Assembly: GCA_025056655.1 (NCBI GenBank)
Contig: JANWVL010000052.1
Coordinates: 1 to 44,318, forward strand
Direction: 5' to 3'
Length of the DNA: 44,318 nt
Source: Candidatus Methylacidiphilales bacterium
GTDB taxonomy: Bacteria > Verrucomicrobiota > Verrucomicrobiia > Methylacidiphilales > JANWVL01
The position numbers were made by a program, and so were the translations under genes. Position 1 is the stretch's first letter; each line of letters opens with the position of its first letter. The notes under the pieces were generated by a model. That model made no database searches. It was not told the DNA's origin and saw nothing but the letters and a program-made list of their open reading frames with translations. Shown here piece by piece: positions 1 to 8,832 of this stretch.

Positions 1-144
1 TTGGACAATCCCAAGTGGCTGGTGGACGCAATGGGCAGCGCGATCACGGTGTCGGTTGAGACGGTCAGACTTCACGCCGAGATGGAAGGCGTGGTCAATG
101 AGGTGCTGGATAGTGTGTATACACATGAATCCTCGCCAGAGTAA
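1..144 (+). CDS. C-terminal end of an unrecognised protein (partial)
   Basis: The window opens inside a reading frame that runs for 47 codons to a TAA at 142-144. The visible residues (DNPKWLVDAMGSAITVSVET and onward, ending THESSPE) are mixed polar and hydrophobic and look like one or two amphipathic helices followed by a loose acidic tail. Base composition matches the GC-rich genes of the window. I do not recognise a family, and the gene's start lies outside the window, so no function is proposed. The frame is supported only by its codon character and its position at the edge. Confidence 0.5.
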   Translation: MDNPKWLVDAMGSAITVSVETVRLHAEMEGVVNEVLDSVYTHESSPE

Positions 145-244
145 TAGGTAGTCTGTCCTGTCCCAGTCCTGTATAAAGTGTTTTCTTTCAAAAAGAAATA
201 ATTATCACATTAAGCAAAACGCGATCCTGCACCGCTGCATGGAA

Positions 245-343
245 GGGTATGAAGATGAAGATGAAAAGTGAAACTATCTCGCGGGAAAAAACTTTCCCGG
301 AAACATCTTCATCATCTTCATCATCTTCATCATCTTCATTCCC
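245..343. repeat. Hairpin-like repeat, copy 1 (four CATCTTCAT units)
   Basis: A 99-bp unit with near-perfect terminal inverted repeats: GGGTATGAAGATG at the left and CATCTTCATTCCC at the right match in 12 of 13 positions when one is reverse-complemented. The right arm is a perfect tandem of four 9-bp CATCTTCAT units. The centre holds a smaller inverted repeat (CGGGAAA against TTTCCCG). The whole unit could fold into one long stem. It is followed 20 bp later by a second copy. Confidence 0.85.
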
Positions 344-363
344 TTCGAGGGCGACAAAGCACA

Positions 364-453
364 GGGTATGAAGATGAAGATGAAAAGTGAAACTATCTCG
401 CGGGAAAAAACTTTTCCGGAAACATCTTCATCATCTTCATCATCTTCATTCCC
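364..453. repeat. Hairpin-like repeat, copy 2 (three CATCTTCAT units)
   Basis: This is almost identical to the copy at 245-343 but 9 bp shorter, because the right arm has three CATCTTCAT units instead of four. The central inverted repeat also differs by one base (CTTTTCCGG instead of CTTTCCCGG). The two copies lie in the same orientation and are separated by a 20-bp spacer. The structure resembles a small non-coding hairpin element (REP- or MITE-like), and the length difference looks like replication slippage. Confidence 0.85.
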
Positions 454-561
454 AGCGCCCGCTCTGCCCTTTCTGTGTCCTACTCGCACAATCTGGCACA
501 AAAAACAAGCGCCTCTGGCGATAAACCAGAGGCGCTTCTACTCTAGCCTGCTTGTGTCGTG

Positions 562-1142
562 CTATTCCGTTGCCGCGAGCCCAAGTCCTAGCATTACTGT
601 CCCTTTTGCTGTCCGCCTCAGCTCGAATCCCAGATCGCGAATGGCTCTTGACAATTGCCGTGAGTCGGCAAGTTCGCCGCCCCCACTCGGTATAAGCGCG
701 ATAAAGATCGCGCAAATTGACCTTAACATCTTGTCGCAGCACGCAGTGCTTCACAAACGCTCGCACATCATCCAATTCATCGCGATAGCTTTCGGTTTCT
801 GTTTTGATTTCGTCAGGAACACATAGTCCCCCTGCGTGCCAATCCACGGCAGCGCGAACCAGATCGGCTAGTATGCCGTCGCGCTCGGCGCTGAGTCGCT
901 CGGCTAGTTTGTCTTCCGCAGCGCGCGCCGCCTGCGCCAAATTGCTGCCGAAACGGCAACCGCAGCACTCGGCACCAAGTGCCCCAATCTCTGCCACATA
1001 GCTTAAGATTTACATTGCCAAAAATGATAAGCTTTGCCGTCGAACTGAAAGTAAACGGCTGAGCATACAGCCTTCGCCTATGCACTGTGTTTCCACCCAC
1101 GATCGCCTTAATGAGCACTTCGTCAATTGCTTTGCTGCTCAT
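562..1142 (-). pseudogene. Remnant of a P4/D5-type phage or plasmid primase-helicase (C-terminal part)
   Basis: Read across three frames, the minus strand gives the end of a P4-family primase/SF3 helicase. The first segment has the landmark RLYAQPFTFSSTAKLIIFGN, followed by a WCRVLRLPF stretch (the family's PtxKlixxGN and WRRxxxxPF region). A second frame gives DKLAERLSAERDGILADLV and DLYRAYTEWG, the usual C-terminal helical domain. A third frame gives ELADSRQLSRAIRDLGFE and LGLGLAAT before a stop. At least two frameshifts separate the pieces, and the N-terminal primase and Walker A part is missing. Such genes drive replication or excision of phages and integrative plasmids. It abuts an integrase remnant on the same strand, so both are probably left from one integrated element. 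Confidence 0.75.
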
Positions 1143-1765
1143 TTATTCTGGCGACACAATGAGCTGCCGTCCAGATAAAGCACGTGATCAACATTCCCCT
1201 TGCAGATAATGCGTATTTCAGCGCTACCCTTGCGCAGGTCAACGATGGCGATGCGGATGTGCACAATCTCCTCGCGCTGTGCGCCTGTCTTTGCCGCGAT
1301 TGCAATCATCGCCGCGTCTCGTAATTCTCCTTGGCTTGAGTCTTGAGCACAGGCGCGCATCAATTCCGTCAGCTCTCGGTCTTCGACCATGCGCCCTCAA
1401 GGAAGGTGCCCCTGAACGCTTGCGTTGCTCTCTCAATGCGCCGCATGTCGTCGCCGCTGAGGACGCTGAGATTGAAGACCTGCCGAGCCCCACCCGCAGC
1501 GCAGCAAGAGTTTTTGTCACGGTCGCAGGTGCACATTGTAGCCGTGTACGAATAGCCCCGCTGCCTCAGGCGTTAGCGCCGTCCAGTCCAGCGCTGCACA
1601 GTTTTCAGAGCCTGCTAATCGCGCAATCGCGTTCAGCGCAGGCGCTTGTCCACTCCGACTTGTCTCGCTGTGTAGTGTGGCGAAGTAGAGAGCCGCGGGC
1701 TTGGCAGTCGCTGGAATCGCCTCTGTGGTCTCGGTCGGTTGAATCGCGATCGTGCTCATGGTCAA
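1143..1765 (-). pseudogene. Remnant of a tyrosine recombinase/integrase
   Basis: Segments in different minus-strand frames together resemble an XerC/phage-type tyrosine recombinase. The N-terminal piece (ALNAIARLAG, ALDWTAL) resembles the SAM-like core-binding domain. A middle piece reads LSGDDMRRIERA. The best piece (ELTELMRACAQDSSQGELRD, then AAMIAIAAKTGAQREEIV) is the start of the catalytic domain, where the first catalytic Arg is expected near TGAQREE (usually TGLRRxE). A degraded KGN-VDHV follows where the beta-sheet Lys lies. The C-terminal half with the HxxR box and the Tyr nucleophile is absent; the frame runs straight into the primase remnant. Frameshifts and this deletion make it non-functional. 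Confidence 0.7.
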
Positions 1766-2334
1766 TGGGCATGGTCTCTTGCATTCCTGACTAAAAATCT
1801 ACTTCTATCAAGAGAGCAGGTAGATATAGCCATTATTCGTTATGCAGTGAAAACTATAAATAAATACACATCTAGCAATATAATTTATAGGATATCGTTT
1901 GTAGGATATCGGTAAAATACAGAACGACGCATGTATAATGTCTTCATCTATATAATACATCAAAAGTAAACAAAGTGACAGATATCTAATCACTATTTTT
2001 TGTGCATCTTAATATCCATGACTGCTGACGCCGAATGATAAGTATCCAGCTTGCAGAATCTGTATTTCGGTATGCTCTCCAAAAGATACCTATGAACACA
2101 TTTTCATGTATTAAGAGCTATCGCGACATGTTTTGCCCTTCCCTTTAATATGTCACCGATTTATATTCAATTAAAACAGCCAGCCTTTTATATTTATTTA
2201 TTTGCAGGTGTATTCCATCATCCATGTTTTACAAGACTGGGATTTTCTATCAATTCATATTTCATCATGCAGATTCTATTCGTCTGTTGTGCTATAATAT
2301 TTTATATCACGGCGATTGATTTTGATTTTATTCC
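1766..2334. other. AT-rich spacer without a gene
   Basis: There is no credible coding sequence. The composition drops sharply in GC at about 1.8 kb. A 10-bp direct repeat (TAGGATATCG at 1888-1897 and 1902-1911) and a possible extended -10 element (TGCTATAAT ending at 2297) upstream of the next gene are the only patterns I can point to. Confidence 0.6.
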
Positions 2335-2814
2335 GTGGCAAATATTGATCTATCTCATGAGTATATGATAACCGAGCAAACTCGCTCCATGCTATCACAG
2401 GAACTACAAGTCCTGCGCGCCTTGTACGAAGGTGGCCCATGCTTGCCGTTCGAGGTCGCTGTTCGTGTGCGCAAGTTCCCTGAAGAAATCGGACACACAC
2501 TGCAGATCCTGATCGTTAGTGGACTCATCAGATCTGATCGTTTTGGCGGTAGCCTCTTAGGCAATGAATTACTTTCCATTACACCCATTGGAATACGATT
2601 GCTGCAGTGTTTTGATACCGCCGAACGACAAATCAGTACAAACATTGGTAAATGCGCTACATCATCACGAGAATTTACCGAAGAATGGGTAGCTGAACTG
2701 TTACATAAACTCGGCGACATAGCCGCTGCCTGTGGTGATACTGAAAATGCTGTCAGGTATTATCAAGGGGCGCTAAAGATCCTCCGGCATTTTAACAACT
2801 CTTTTACACTATAA
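2335..2814 (+). CDS. Winged-helix-like protein with a C-terminal TPR-like helix pair
   Basis: This is a 159-residue protein if the GTG at 2335 is used; an in-frame ATG at 2365 gives a slightly shorter form. Neither has a clear Shine-Dalgarno sequence. Residues about 20-95 (ELQVLRALYEGGPCLPFEVA, then LQILIVSGLIRSD and LLSITPIGIRLL) have the pattern of a winged-helix DNA-binding fold, as in MarR/ArsR-like regulators. The last 45 residues (VAELLHKLGDIAAACGDTEN followed by AVRYYQGALKIL) match a single tetratricopeptide repeat. I infer a small transcriptional regulator or adaptor. A TATAAT with a TG one base upstream lies at 2292-2297. The winged-helix assignment is by pattern only. Confidence 0.65.
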   Translation: MANIDLSHEYMITEQTRSMLSQELQVLRALYEGGPCLPFEVAVRVRKFPEEIGHTLQILIVSGLIRSDRFGGSLLGNELLSITPIGIRLLQCFDTAERQISTNIGKCATSSREFTEEWVAELLHKLGDIAAACGDTENAVRYYQGALKILRHFNNSFTL

Positions 2815-3634
2815 GCTGAGCTGCCAGCATTATGATGAAAACTTCTTGCAATTTAGGCAGCTTAAAAATGATTAACTTCGTGGTATTATTCAAACAAAAT
2901 CAGACTACAATTCGTTATACTGTGGCTTAACCCATTCTTTACAAGATTTGACCGTCACAAATGAAAATGGTTAGAATAGATTTATATGATAATCTCGATC
3001 GGTACACCTAACTAAATCATCAGTGCACCTCTTCTGTCAGTCGCATTTGGTATACAAATCGTGCCCCATGTTCCATTATCAGCTATAGCGATCATTCAAT
3101 CATCACGCGATATTCGCTAGTGAACGTCCCTCGCGATGAGACAGATACTTTTTACATATATATGAAAGAGTAATATTATGGCTGATGATGGATTAAACGG
3201 TGATTTTGATTCATAGGATGGGAGGAGACTGGGGAAGAATTGAAGCACAATAATCGGCATGTTTTATCCTCTATTTTATTAATTTATTAACTGACGAGTA
3301 GATTGTTACTGCTTTATCTAATGCCGTGGCAAATGTATATAGCTTTATGTTTTTAAGCCGAATTTTAGAGGTCTAGAACAACTAGTTATTTCGATGCATG
3401 AAATGACGAAAACGTATCTTGTATGTATAACGCAAAATCCTTCTTTTTCTATTTTCCTAGGTTGTCAGTTGATTTGCTCATACGCTTGTTTTTCACGCCT
3501 CAAATTTTATTTGCGATCTAACCAGATTAACACCTGCCATTTTTTTGCTATTTTTATAGACATATTCAATTTTGCCTTATCTCTATCATTTTGGCGTATA
3601 CATACTGGATATTATCTATAACTTCATGATGTGA
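2815..3634. other. Long AT-rich spacer, no convincing gene
   Basis: This 820-bp stretch has no reading frame with protein-like character. It contains a good sigma-70-type promoter at 2948-2977 that precedes no recognisable gene. The segment at about 3115-3145 is slightly more GC-rich and may be an old coding remnant. Confidence 0.6.
2948..2977 (+). promoter_or_regulatory. Orphan sigma-70-like promoter
   Basis: TTGACC (2948-2953), an 18-bp spacer and TAGAAT (2972-2977) form a near-consensus promoter. Eight bases after the -10 box an ATG (2986) opens a nine-codon frame ending at 3015 (MIISIGTPN). This is the same leaderless spacing seen at real genes in the window. It may drive a small RNA or a mini-ORF, or be left from a lost gene. 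Confidence 0.35.
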
Positions 3635-4258
3635 TTAAGAGATCAAAAAATACTCCACTGCTTGTTCTTTTCTATTGTTATCTTCAGAAGATAATTTGCT
3701 GTAATAATAATCAAAGAATAGTTGATGAGTTTTTACATCGATGGGGTAAATACCTTCTTGATAATAATCATGGCATAAAACATGATTGATATAGCTCAAT
3801 ATTCCCATCGGTATATCCTTATTTTCTTCTATTGTTATTATCAACCCGGCTGATTTGTCATACATTTTTATCACAATAGGCAATTGGCTTTCTTCTGCTG
3901 GGGTTTTAGGTGTAATGTGGATAAAACTATACTGCTTCCAACTATTATAAGCCAACCAACTGGTGATTTCTTCTACAGATATATAGCAAGGATGATTATC
4001 ATCACCTTGATTCGTTCTTGAAACGTAATCATACATAAATTTTTGACACATATTATGAGGAATGTTAATTGGTATTATATTCAAATTCTTTTCGTAAAAA
4101 TCTTTTAAAATAGCGTAAGCGGATTCCATGGGACCTTGTCCTACGTAACCCGCCCCAAACCCTGTTAGTGAATATTGCTGCGATGGATAGAGTGGTTGAT
4201 TTTCTGGAGAAAGAATCTCTACTTGATCACCTGATCTATGAATAGTATATGTTGACAT
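3635..4258 (-). CDS. DUF6166-like protein
   Basis: This is a 207-residue soluble protein. Residues about 33-54 (GFGAGYVGQGPMESAYAILK) match the GYxGxGPxxxAxxIL signature near the start of DUF6166 proteins, a family of unknown function often found near mobile elements. A second feature is an acidic helical segment around DYVSRTNQGDDNH. The remainder is longer than a typical DUF6166 domain and is not recognised. The start is well supported: a TATAAT on the minus strand (4265-4270) lies six bases upstream of the ATG, with no Shine-Dalgarno sequence, so the mRNA is probably leaderless. It is divergent from the helical-repeat gene at 4704. Confidence 0.65.
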   Translation of the reverse strand: MSTYTIHRSGDQVEILSPENQPLYPSQQYSLTGFGAGYVGQGPMESAYAILKDFYEKNLNIIPINIPHNMCQKFMYDYVSRTNQGDDNHPCYISVEEITSWLAYNSWKQYSFIHITPKTPAEESQLPIVIKMYDKSAGLIITIEENKDIPMGILSYINHVLCHDYYQEGIYPIDVKTHQLFFDYYYSKLSSEDNNRKEQAVEYFLIS

Positions 4259-4264
4259 GATCTC

Positions 4265-4270
4265 ATTATA
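4265..4270 (-). promoter_or_regulatory. -10 hexamer for a leaderless transcript
   Basis: TATAAT reads on the minus strand, with six bases between its last T and the ATG at 4258. The transcription start would fall at or next to the start codon. Confidence 0.6.
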
Positions 4271-4690
4271 AACTGCAGTTACTGACTGGATGGGTTAAAT
4301 TTTTAGACATAAGCGTCACCTTGATTATTGTATGATTTGATTGTTGAGATCTAACCGGCAGGTTTTGCTACTCCATCGAAATATTTATTAAAGATACAGA
4401 AGCCATTAGTCAAATTGTTTTTCTTATGTCTTATCACATGCTAACGATAGGCGAATAATCATTTTCCGAAAATTTATGTTATTTTTAAATATCATCTATA
4501 ATACAAGCTATGGAGTTAAGCATATAATTCATAATCTTAAAGAGCGATGATCTTTCCACACATCTTCGATCTTCTTCAGGATAGGAGTTAGTAAGATATC
4601 ACGACACAAATGTATGGTACTCTTCAATAGATTTCAGCTATGTTGCGTAGGCCTTTCTGTTCAACATATTTATTTAGCAGTGTTTTGTAT

Positions 4691-4696
4691 TATAAT
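4691..4696 (+). promoter_or_regulatory. -10 hexamer for a leaderless transcript
   Basis: A TATAAT lies seven bases before the ATG at 4704. There is no room for a Shine-Dalgarno sequence between the expected transcription start and the start codon. Confidence 0.6.
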
Positions 4697-4703
4697 ATAA
4701 AAT

Positions 4704-6689
4704 ATGAGTTATGAAGACACCACATCTCAAGTTGAAAATGGACTATTATCACAGCTAAAAAATGCACCTTTATTAGCTTTGAGAAAAAAAGCAGCTGAGT
4801 TAATCAGCAGTTATAAAATAAAAAAGATAAATAAAGATGTAGTAGATATTTTTTACGAAACAGATGATGAGGAAATAAGGAGAATAATTGCTCGTGTTCT
4901 TTTAGAATCAGATAAAGACAAAGCGATCAGCGTTGTTGTAGATTATATAAACAAAAATAAAGGTGTTAATAACGCTGAATATATAAAGCTCATAGTAATG
5001 TATGGAGGCCAAAGTATCACGAGTATCCTCGCTGATATCTTATTTGATTTGACCCACTCTAAAGAAACTAGATCTGCTTGTGCTACGATAATAGGAGAAA
5101 ATCGTTTTTACCACCTTAGCCATCTACTCAGAAAAGGTTTAATTCATGAGGAATACGGAATACAAGAATGCTGCGCTCATGCTTTAGCTCTTCTTAACGA
5201 TAAACAATCATGCGCCGCTTTGATTTTCACAATAAATAACACAGATGATTTTACTATTAAAAAAAGTTGTTTGCAGGCTTTATTTGCAATTGACCCATTA
5301 TTAGCTACATACAATTCACTTTCATGGATTAAAAAATCCGATAATGATCAATGGACAGCAACGCTTTTAATGTACTTAGGAATAAATTACCAACCTAACT
5401 TTATGCTTTATTTTGAAATGTTCGCAAAACTATTAAACCATCAAAATACTGATATAAGAACATATGCAGCTGTACTACTCGGCCGTATGATAAACGAAAA
5501 GACCGCCGAAACATTTTTAGACAAAATGAAGACAGAGAAGAGTTATACCGTAAACTTAGAATTAGCTAAAGCCCTCATTGATTCAGGCTATGGCGATAAG
5601 TTGATAAGACTAATGGAAAGTGATTTGTTTAATAGGGATGCTATCTTGGCGTGTATTAGAGCGATGCAAATCTGCGAATATCAGGCTGGATTCAATTTAC
5701 TTAAGCATATGATATACAATAGCAAAGATTTAGATATATTATTTTGTGCTATAGAAGCTGCACCAAAACTAAATACGATGATGGGCATAAATATTATCAC
5801 CAACTTACTCGAATCAATAATAAATAAGCGCCCCTTTGATTTCGATGATCAATCCATTAACTTAATTTTGAATAAGCTCTTGTCAACTATTGGATTATAC
5901 GGAGACATTCAACATCTGGAAATACTACTTAATATACTAGAAATGCCATTACACGATAAACATAAAATAATATGCGCACGTTCTATAAATGATATTTTGA
6001 TGAGGAATAAAGACACTATAATGAAAACCAACGAAAAAAATGAGCAACACAACGAGAGAATTTACAAAGAAAAGGCACGCATGTTTATCATGCGTCTAGA
6101 TAGAATATTGACAGAATGTCCACCGTCTATACTTATTGAAGCAATGGATGTGATGAAAACATTTCACATAGGTATATCGGCATTGTTTAATGTTCTGTCT
6201 CTACATGAAAAGGATGATTCAACGCGCGATTTATTACTAAATTTATCAAACCAACAGGTATATATTTTAATAGACGCTTTGATCAAGAAATTTGAACATT
6301 CTGAGAACTTGAAATTAAGGAAGACATGTGGAGAGGTTTTGTCTAAATATATCGATGATAAAACAGTGAGAAGAGTCTTCATAGATTTATCTTTTCATGA
6401 AACCGATTTCGAGATTAAACTACTCTCTTTAAGAGCACTAATCTCTGGAGGGTGCCTTGAAGTTATACCAATATTGCATGCGCAGATTCTTCGTGAAGAT
6501 GATCCGGAAAGATTGTCTCAATACGCAGAAGTTATATTAAAGGAAGGTGTTTATAATATTGAAAATATCTACCAACGTCTAGTTCAATCAGATATTAGCA
6601 ATGATTTAAAAATAGGACTAAATAGAATACTGAATGAAAGAAGGATAATGATTAAACAAAACGATCATTCGCAAAATATTTTACCGTGA
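4704..6689 (+). CDS. Large HEAT-like helical-repeat protein
   Basis: This is a 661-residue, Ile/Lys/Asn-rich protein with no signal peptide or membrane span. The whole length is made of roughly 30-40-residue paired helices typical of HEAT/armadillo solenoids, for example LRKKAAELISSYKIKKINKD, then VVDIFYETDDEEIRRIIARV. Later repeats include TRSACATIIGENRFYHLSHL and DIRTYAAVLLGRM. HEAT solenoids usually act as scaffolds for protein binding, and some bind DNA; nothing here shows a catalytic site. The start is fixed by the -10 box seven bases upstream. The gene stands alone, with long empty spacers on both sides. Two other long solenoid proteins occur at 9908 and 18015. The function is unknown; the solenoid fold is inferred from the pattern. 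Confidence 0.75.
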   Translation: MSYEDTTSQVENGLLSQLKNAPLLALRKKAAELISSYKIKKINKDVVDIFYETDDEEIRRIIARVLLESDKDKAISVVVDYINKNKGVNNAEYIKLIVMYGGQSITSILADILFDLTHSKETRSACATIIGENRFYHLSHLLRKGLIHEEYGIQECCAHALALLNDKQSCAALIFTINNTDDFTIKKSCLQALFAIDPLLATYNSLSWIKKSDNDQWTATLLMYLGINYQPNFMLYFEMFAKLLNHQNTDIRTYAAVLLGRMINEKTAETFLDKMKTEKSYTVNLELAKALIDSGYGDKLIRLMESDLFNRDAILACIRAMQICEYQAGFNLLKHMIYNSKDLDILFCAIEAAPKLNTMMGINIITNLLESIINKRPFDFDDQSINLILNKLLSTIGLYGDIQHLEILLNILEMPLHDKHKIICARSINDILMRNKDTIMKTNEKNEQHNERIYKEKARMFIMRLDRILTECPPSILIEAMDVMKTFHIGISALFNVLSLHEKDDSTRDLLLNLSNQQVYILIDALIKKFEHSENLKLRKTCGEVLSKYIDDKTVRRVFIDLSFHETDFEIKLLSLRALISGGCLEVIPILHAQILREDDPERLSQYAEVILKEGVYNIENIYQRLVQSDISNDLKIGLNRILNERRIMIKQNDHSQNILP

Positions 6690-7452
6690 TGGAATCATAA
6701 TAATAATTCTAGTGGCCCATGAATATTAGGCGATAATTTAAATGATATATCAACTCATTTTCTACGGCTTAATGATATGTAAGAATATCGCGTCTTTAAA
6801 TTTATCTGTAAATAACTTTTTATAACTAAATTACTTGCACAACCAAATAATTGGCGTAATTCACTATTTCCCTATAACAAACTATTAGACATATCTTGCG
6901 ATGAGTCGCCGTAATAGATAATGACACATTAAGCGCAAAAAAATATAGTGCAATTTTATCACATAGAGCCTCTATAAGCTCTTTTATCAGCATGTTCGTG
7001 GTTTGTCTAGTAAAATGATATAAAAAGAAGCCTTGCCAAAGAAAATAAGTTGTTCTTATGCAACCTTAAATCATTTGTTCTAAAACCATGCTAAAGTAAA
7101 TTAATGATTTGGTTTAATGTCAAAGAAAGAGGATACAAGAATGCCTTGATTTTTCATTTCAATGTAAAGCTTATATGAAAAATAAAGCGAAGATAAGATT
7201 TATTGAACTGATAAACATCGGGTAATTACAGCATTATCACATCAAACTAACAAGGAGTCAGTCATAGTTGATCATTTTATGTGTGGTGAGGCAACCCATG
7301 TCACTGGTGACATTGGCACACGAATTTTGTTAGGCGATTGAACAAAAAAGTGCAGCAAAGTACAGCGGTGGTTTATTCAATATGCATAGATAATGACCCG
7401 TTAAGTCGTTTACACAACCGTTTGAGTTGCGCAAAGCAGAGAAGCCAAGTGC
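6690..7452. other. AT-rich spacer with a small remnant near radA
   Basis: No gene is visible for 760 bp. From about 7250 the composition becomes less AT-rich. A purine-rich AAGGAG (7251-7256) and a short frame (TTG at 7268 to a stop at about 7333, encoding about 21 residues) may be the head of a lost gene. Inside it lies a 16-bp inverted repeat, ATGTCAC-TG-GTGACAT (7298-7313). Confidence 0.45.
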
Positions 7453-8832
7453 CTACAAACTTAACGTGGCATGCAACGCCTCACCTAGGCTGCGCACCGG
7501 CAATAGTTGCAGACCATCTGGAGGGCGTTCTACCTTGCGCGCTGTTTTTGGCAAGATACAACGCGTGAAGCCAAGCTTGGCCGCTTCGTTAATCCGCTGG
7601 TTAAGCTGGCCGACGCTACGTACCTCGCCGCTTAGTCCCACTTCGCCCACTACAACGATATCGGCTGGGACAGGCACGCCTTTATGGGCGCTTGCGATAG
7701 CAACTGCAGCGGCTAGGTCAGCGGCTGGTTCGTCAATCGTTAATCCCCCCACAACATTCACAAATACGTCTTGGTCATGGAGGCGAATGCCGACGCGTTT
7801 GCCCAATACCGAGATCAGCAGAAATAATCGGTTGTAGTCGAAGCCGTTAGCAGTACGGCGCGGCATAGGGTTCTGAGTGGGGCTGGTCAATGCCTGCACT
7901 TCGACCAGCAATGGACGAGTGCCTTCCATTGTCACGGCAACTGCGCTGCCGGGCGTGTACAGAAGACGTTCGGCTAAGAAAGCCTCGCTGGGGTTGATCA
8001 CCTCGCGCATACCGTCACCGGTCATCTCGAACACGCCGACTTCGCTAGTGGCGCCAAAGCGATTCTTCATGCTGCGCAAAATGCGGAAGGACTGGAAACG
8101 ATCACCTTCCAATTGCAGCACGGTGTCTACAATGTGTTCAAGCACCTTCGGTCCAGCCAGATTGCCTTCTTTGGTCACGTGGCCGACGATGAACACGGCC
8201 ACATCATTGGACTTGGCAATCGCCTGCAAACGTTGTGCGCTTTCTCGCACCTGGGTAATTGTGCCCGGAGAAGATGGCAAGCTGTCCATATACATGGTTT
8301 GGATCGAGTCCACGATGCATAGCTTTGGTCGCAGCGCTTCAATAGCATGAATTACGTGGTCAAGGTTAGTCTCGGAGAGCAGGTAGAGATCGCTCTGGCC
8401 TACGCCTAGGCGTTCAGCGCGCATCTTGATCTGCTGGGAGCTTTCTTCGCCGCTTACGTAGAGTGTTGTCCCGATATGTCTGGCGACGAGTACAGCGCTT
8501 TGGAGTAGTAACGTACTCTTGCCGATGCCCGGGTCACCACCGATCAGTACAAGCGAACCTGGCACGATGCCGCCGCCTAACACACGGTTGAATTCACTGA
8601 TTGGCAAAGGCAGACGCTGGGTCGCGTCAGCGCGGATATCGCACAGCTTCTGTGGTGTAGTGCTGAGCGTCGGCGCGCGCCGGTCGACGTTCGGCTGCGC
8701 CCCGACGACTTCCTCAATCAACGTGTTCCATTCGCCGCATGCTGGACACTTACCTACCCAGCGTGCTTGTGTACAGCCGCACTTATTACAAATATACTGT
8801 GTCCTTAGCTTGGGCATAATCGTTTTTGGCAT
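7453..8832 (-). CDS. radA: DNA repair protein RadA
   Basis: RadA is a RecA-like ATPase that speeds branch migration and processing of recombination intermediates. The 459-residue product has all family landmarks. The N-terminal zinc finger reads YICNKCGC, then GKCPACGEWN. The Walker A reads GGDPGIGKSTLLLQ (about residue 100), and the Walker B region KLCIVDSIQTM. The RadA-specific KNRFG motif is present (MKNRFGATSEVGVFEM). The C-terminal Lon-like domain ends RSLGEALHATLSL. I chose the ATG at 8832 (MPKTIMPKLRTQYICNKCG); a TTG ten codons upstream is in frame but less likely, and an ATG at 8817 would also be family-typical. The gene is GC-richer than the AT-rich sequence around it, so it looks like a conserved chromosomal gene stranded in accessory DNA. 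It appears to be monocistronic. Confidence 0.97.
   Translation of the reverse strand: MPKTIMPKLRTQYICNKCGCTQARWVGKCPACGEWNTLIEEVVGAQPNVDRRAPTLSTTPQKLCDIRADATQRLPLPISEFNRVLGGGIVPGSLVLIGGDPGIGKSTLLLQSAVLVARHIGTTLYVSGEESSQQIKMRAERLGVGQSDLYLLSETNLDHVIHAIEALRPKLCIVDSIQTMYMDSLPSSPGTITQVRESAQRLQAIAKSNDVAVFIVGHVTKEGNLAGPKVLEHIVDTVLQLEGDRFQSFRILRSMKNRFGATSEVGVFEMTGDGMREVINPSEAFLAERLLYTPGSAVAVTMEGTRPLLVEVQALTSPTQNPMPRRTANGFDYNRLFLLISVLGKRVGIRLHDQDVFVNVVGGLTIDEPAADLAAAVAIASAHKGVPVPADIVVVGEVGLSGEVRSVGQLNQRINEAAKLGFTRCILPKTARKVERPPDGLQLLPVRSLGEALHATLSL

Larger units (their letters stand above)
4259..4703. other. Divergent AT-rich promoter region
   Basis: This 445-bp interval separates two divergently read genes. 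It carries their -10 boxes at both ends and no gene. No operator-like palindrome is obvious. Confidence 0.55.

Noticed and set aside
368-826. Plus-strand open frame of 152 codons over the hairpin repeat
   Set aside because: It is made of the Ser-rich translation of the CATCTTCAT repeat joined to the antisense of the primase remnant. No protein-like character of its own.
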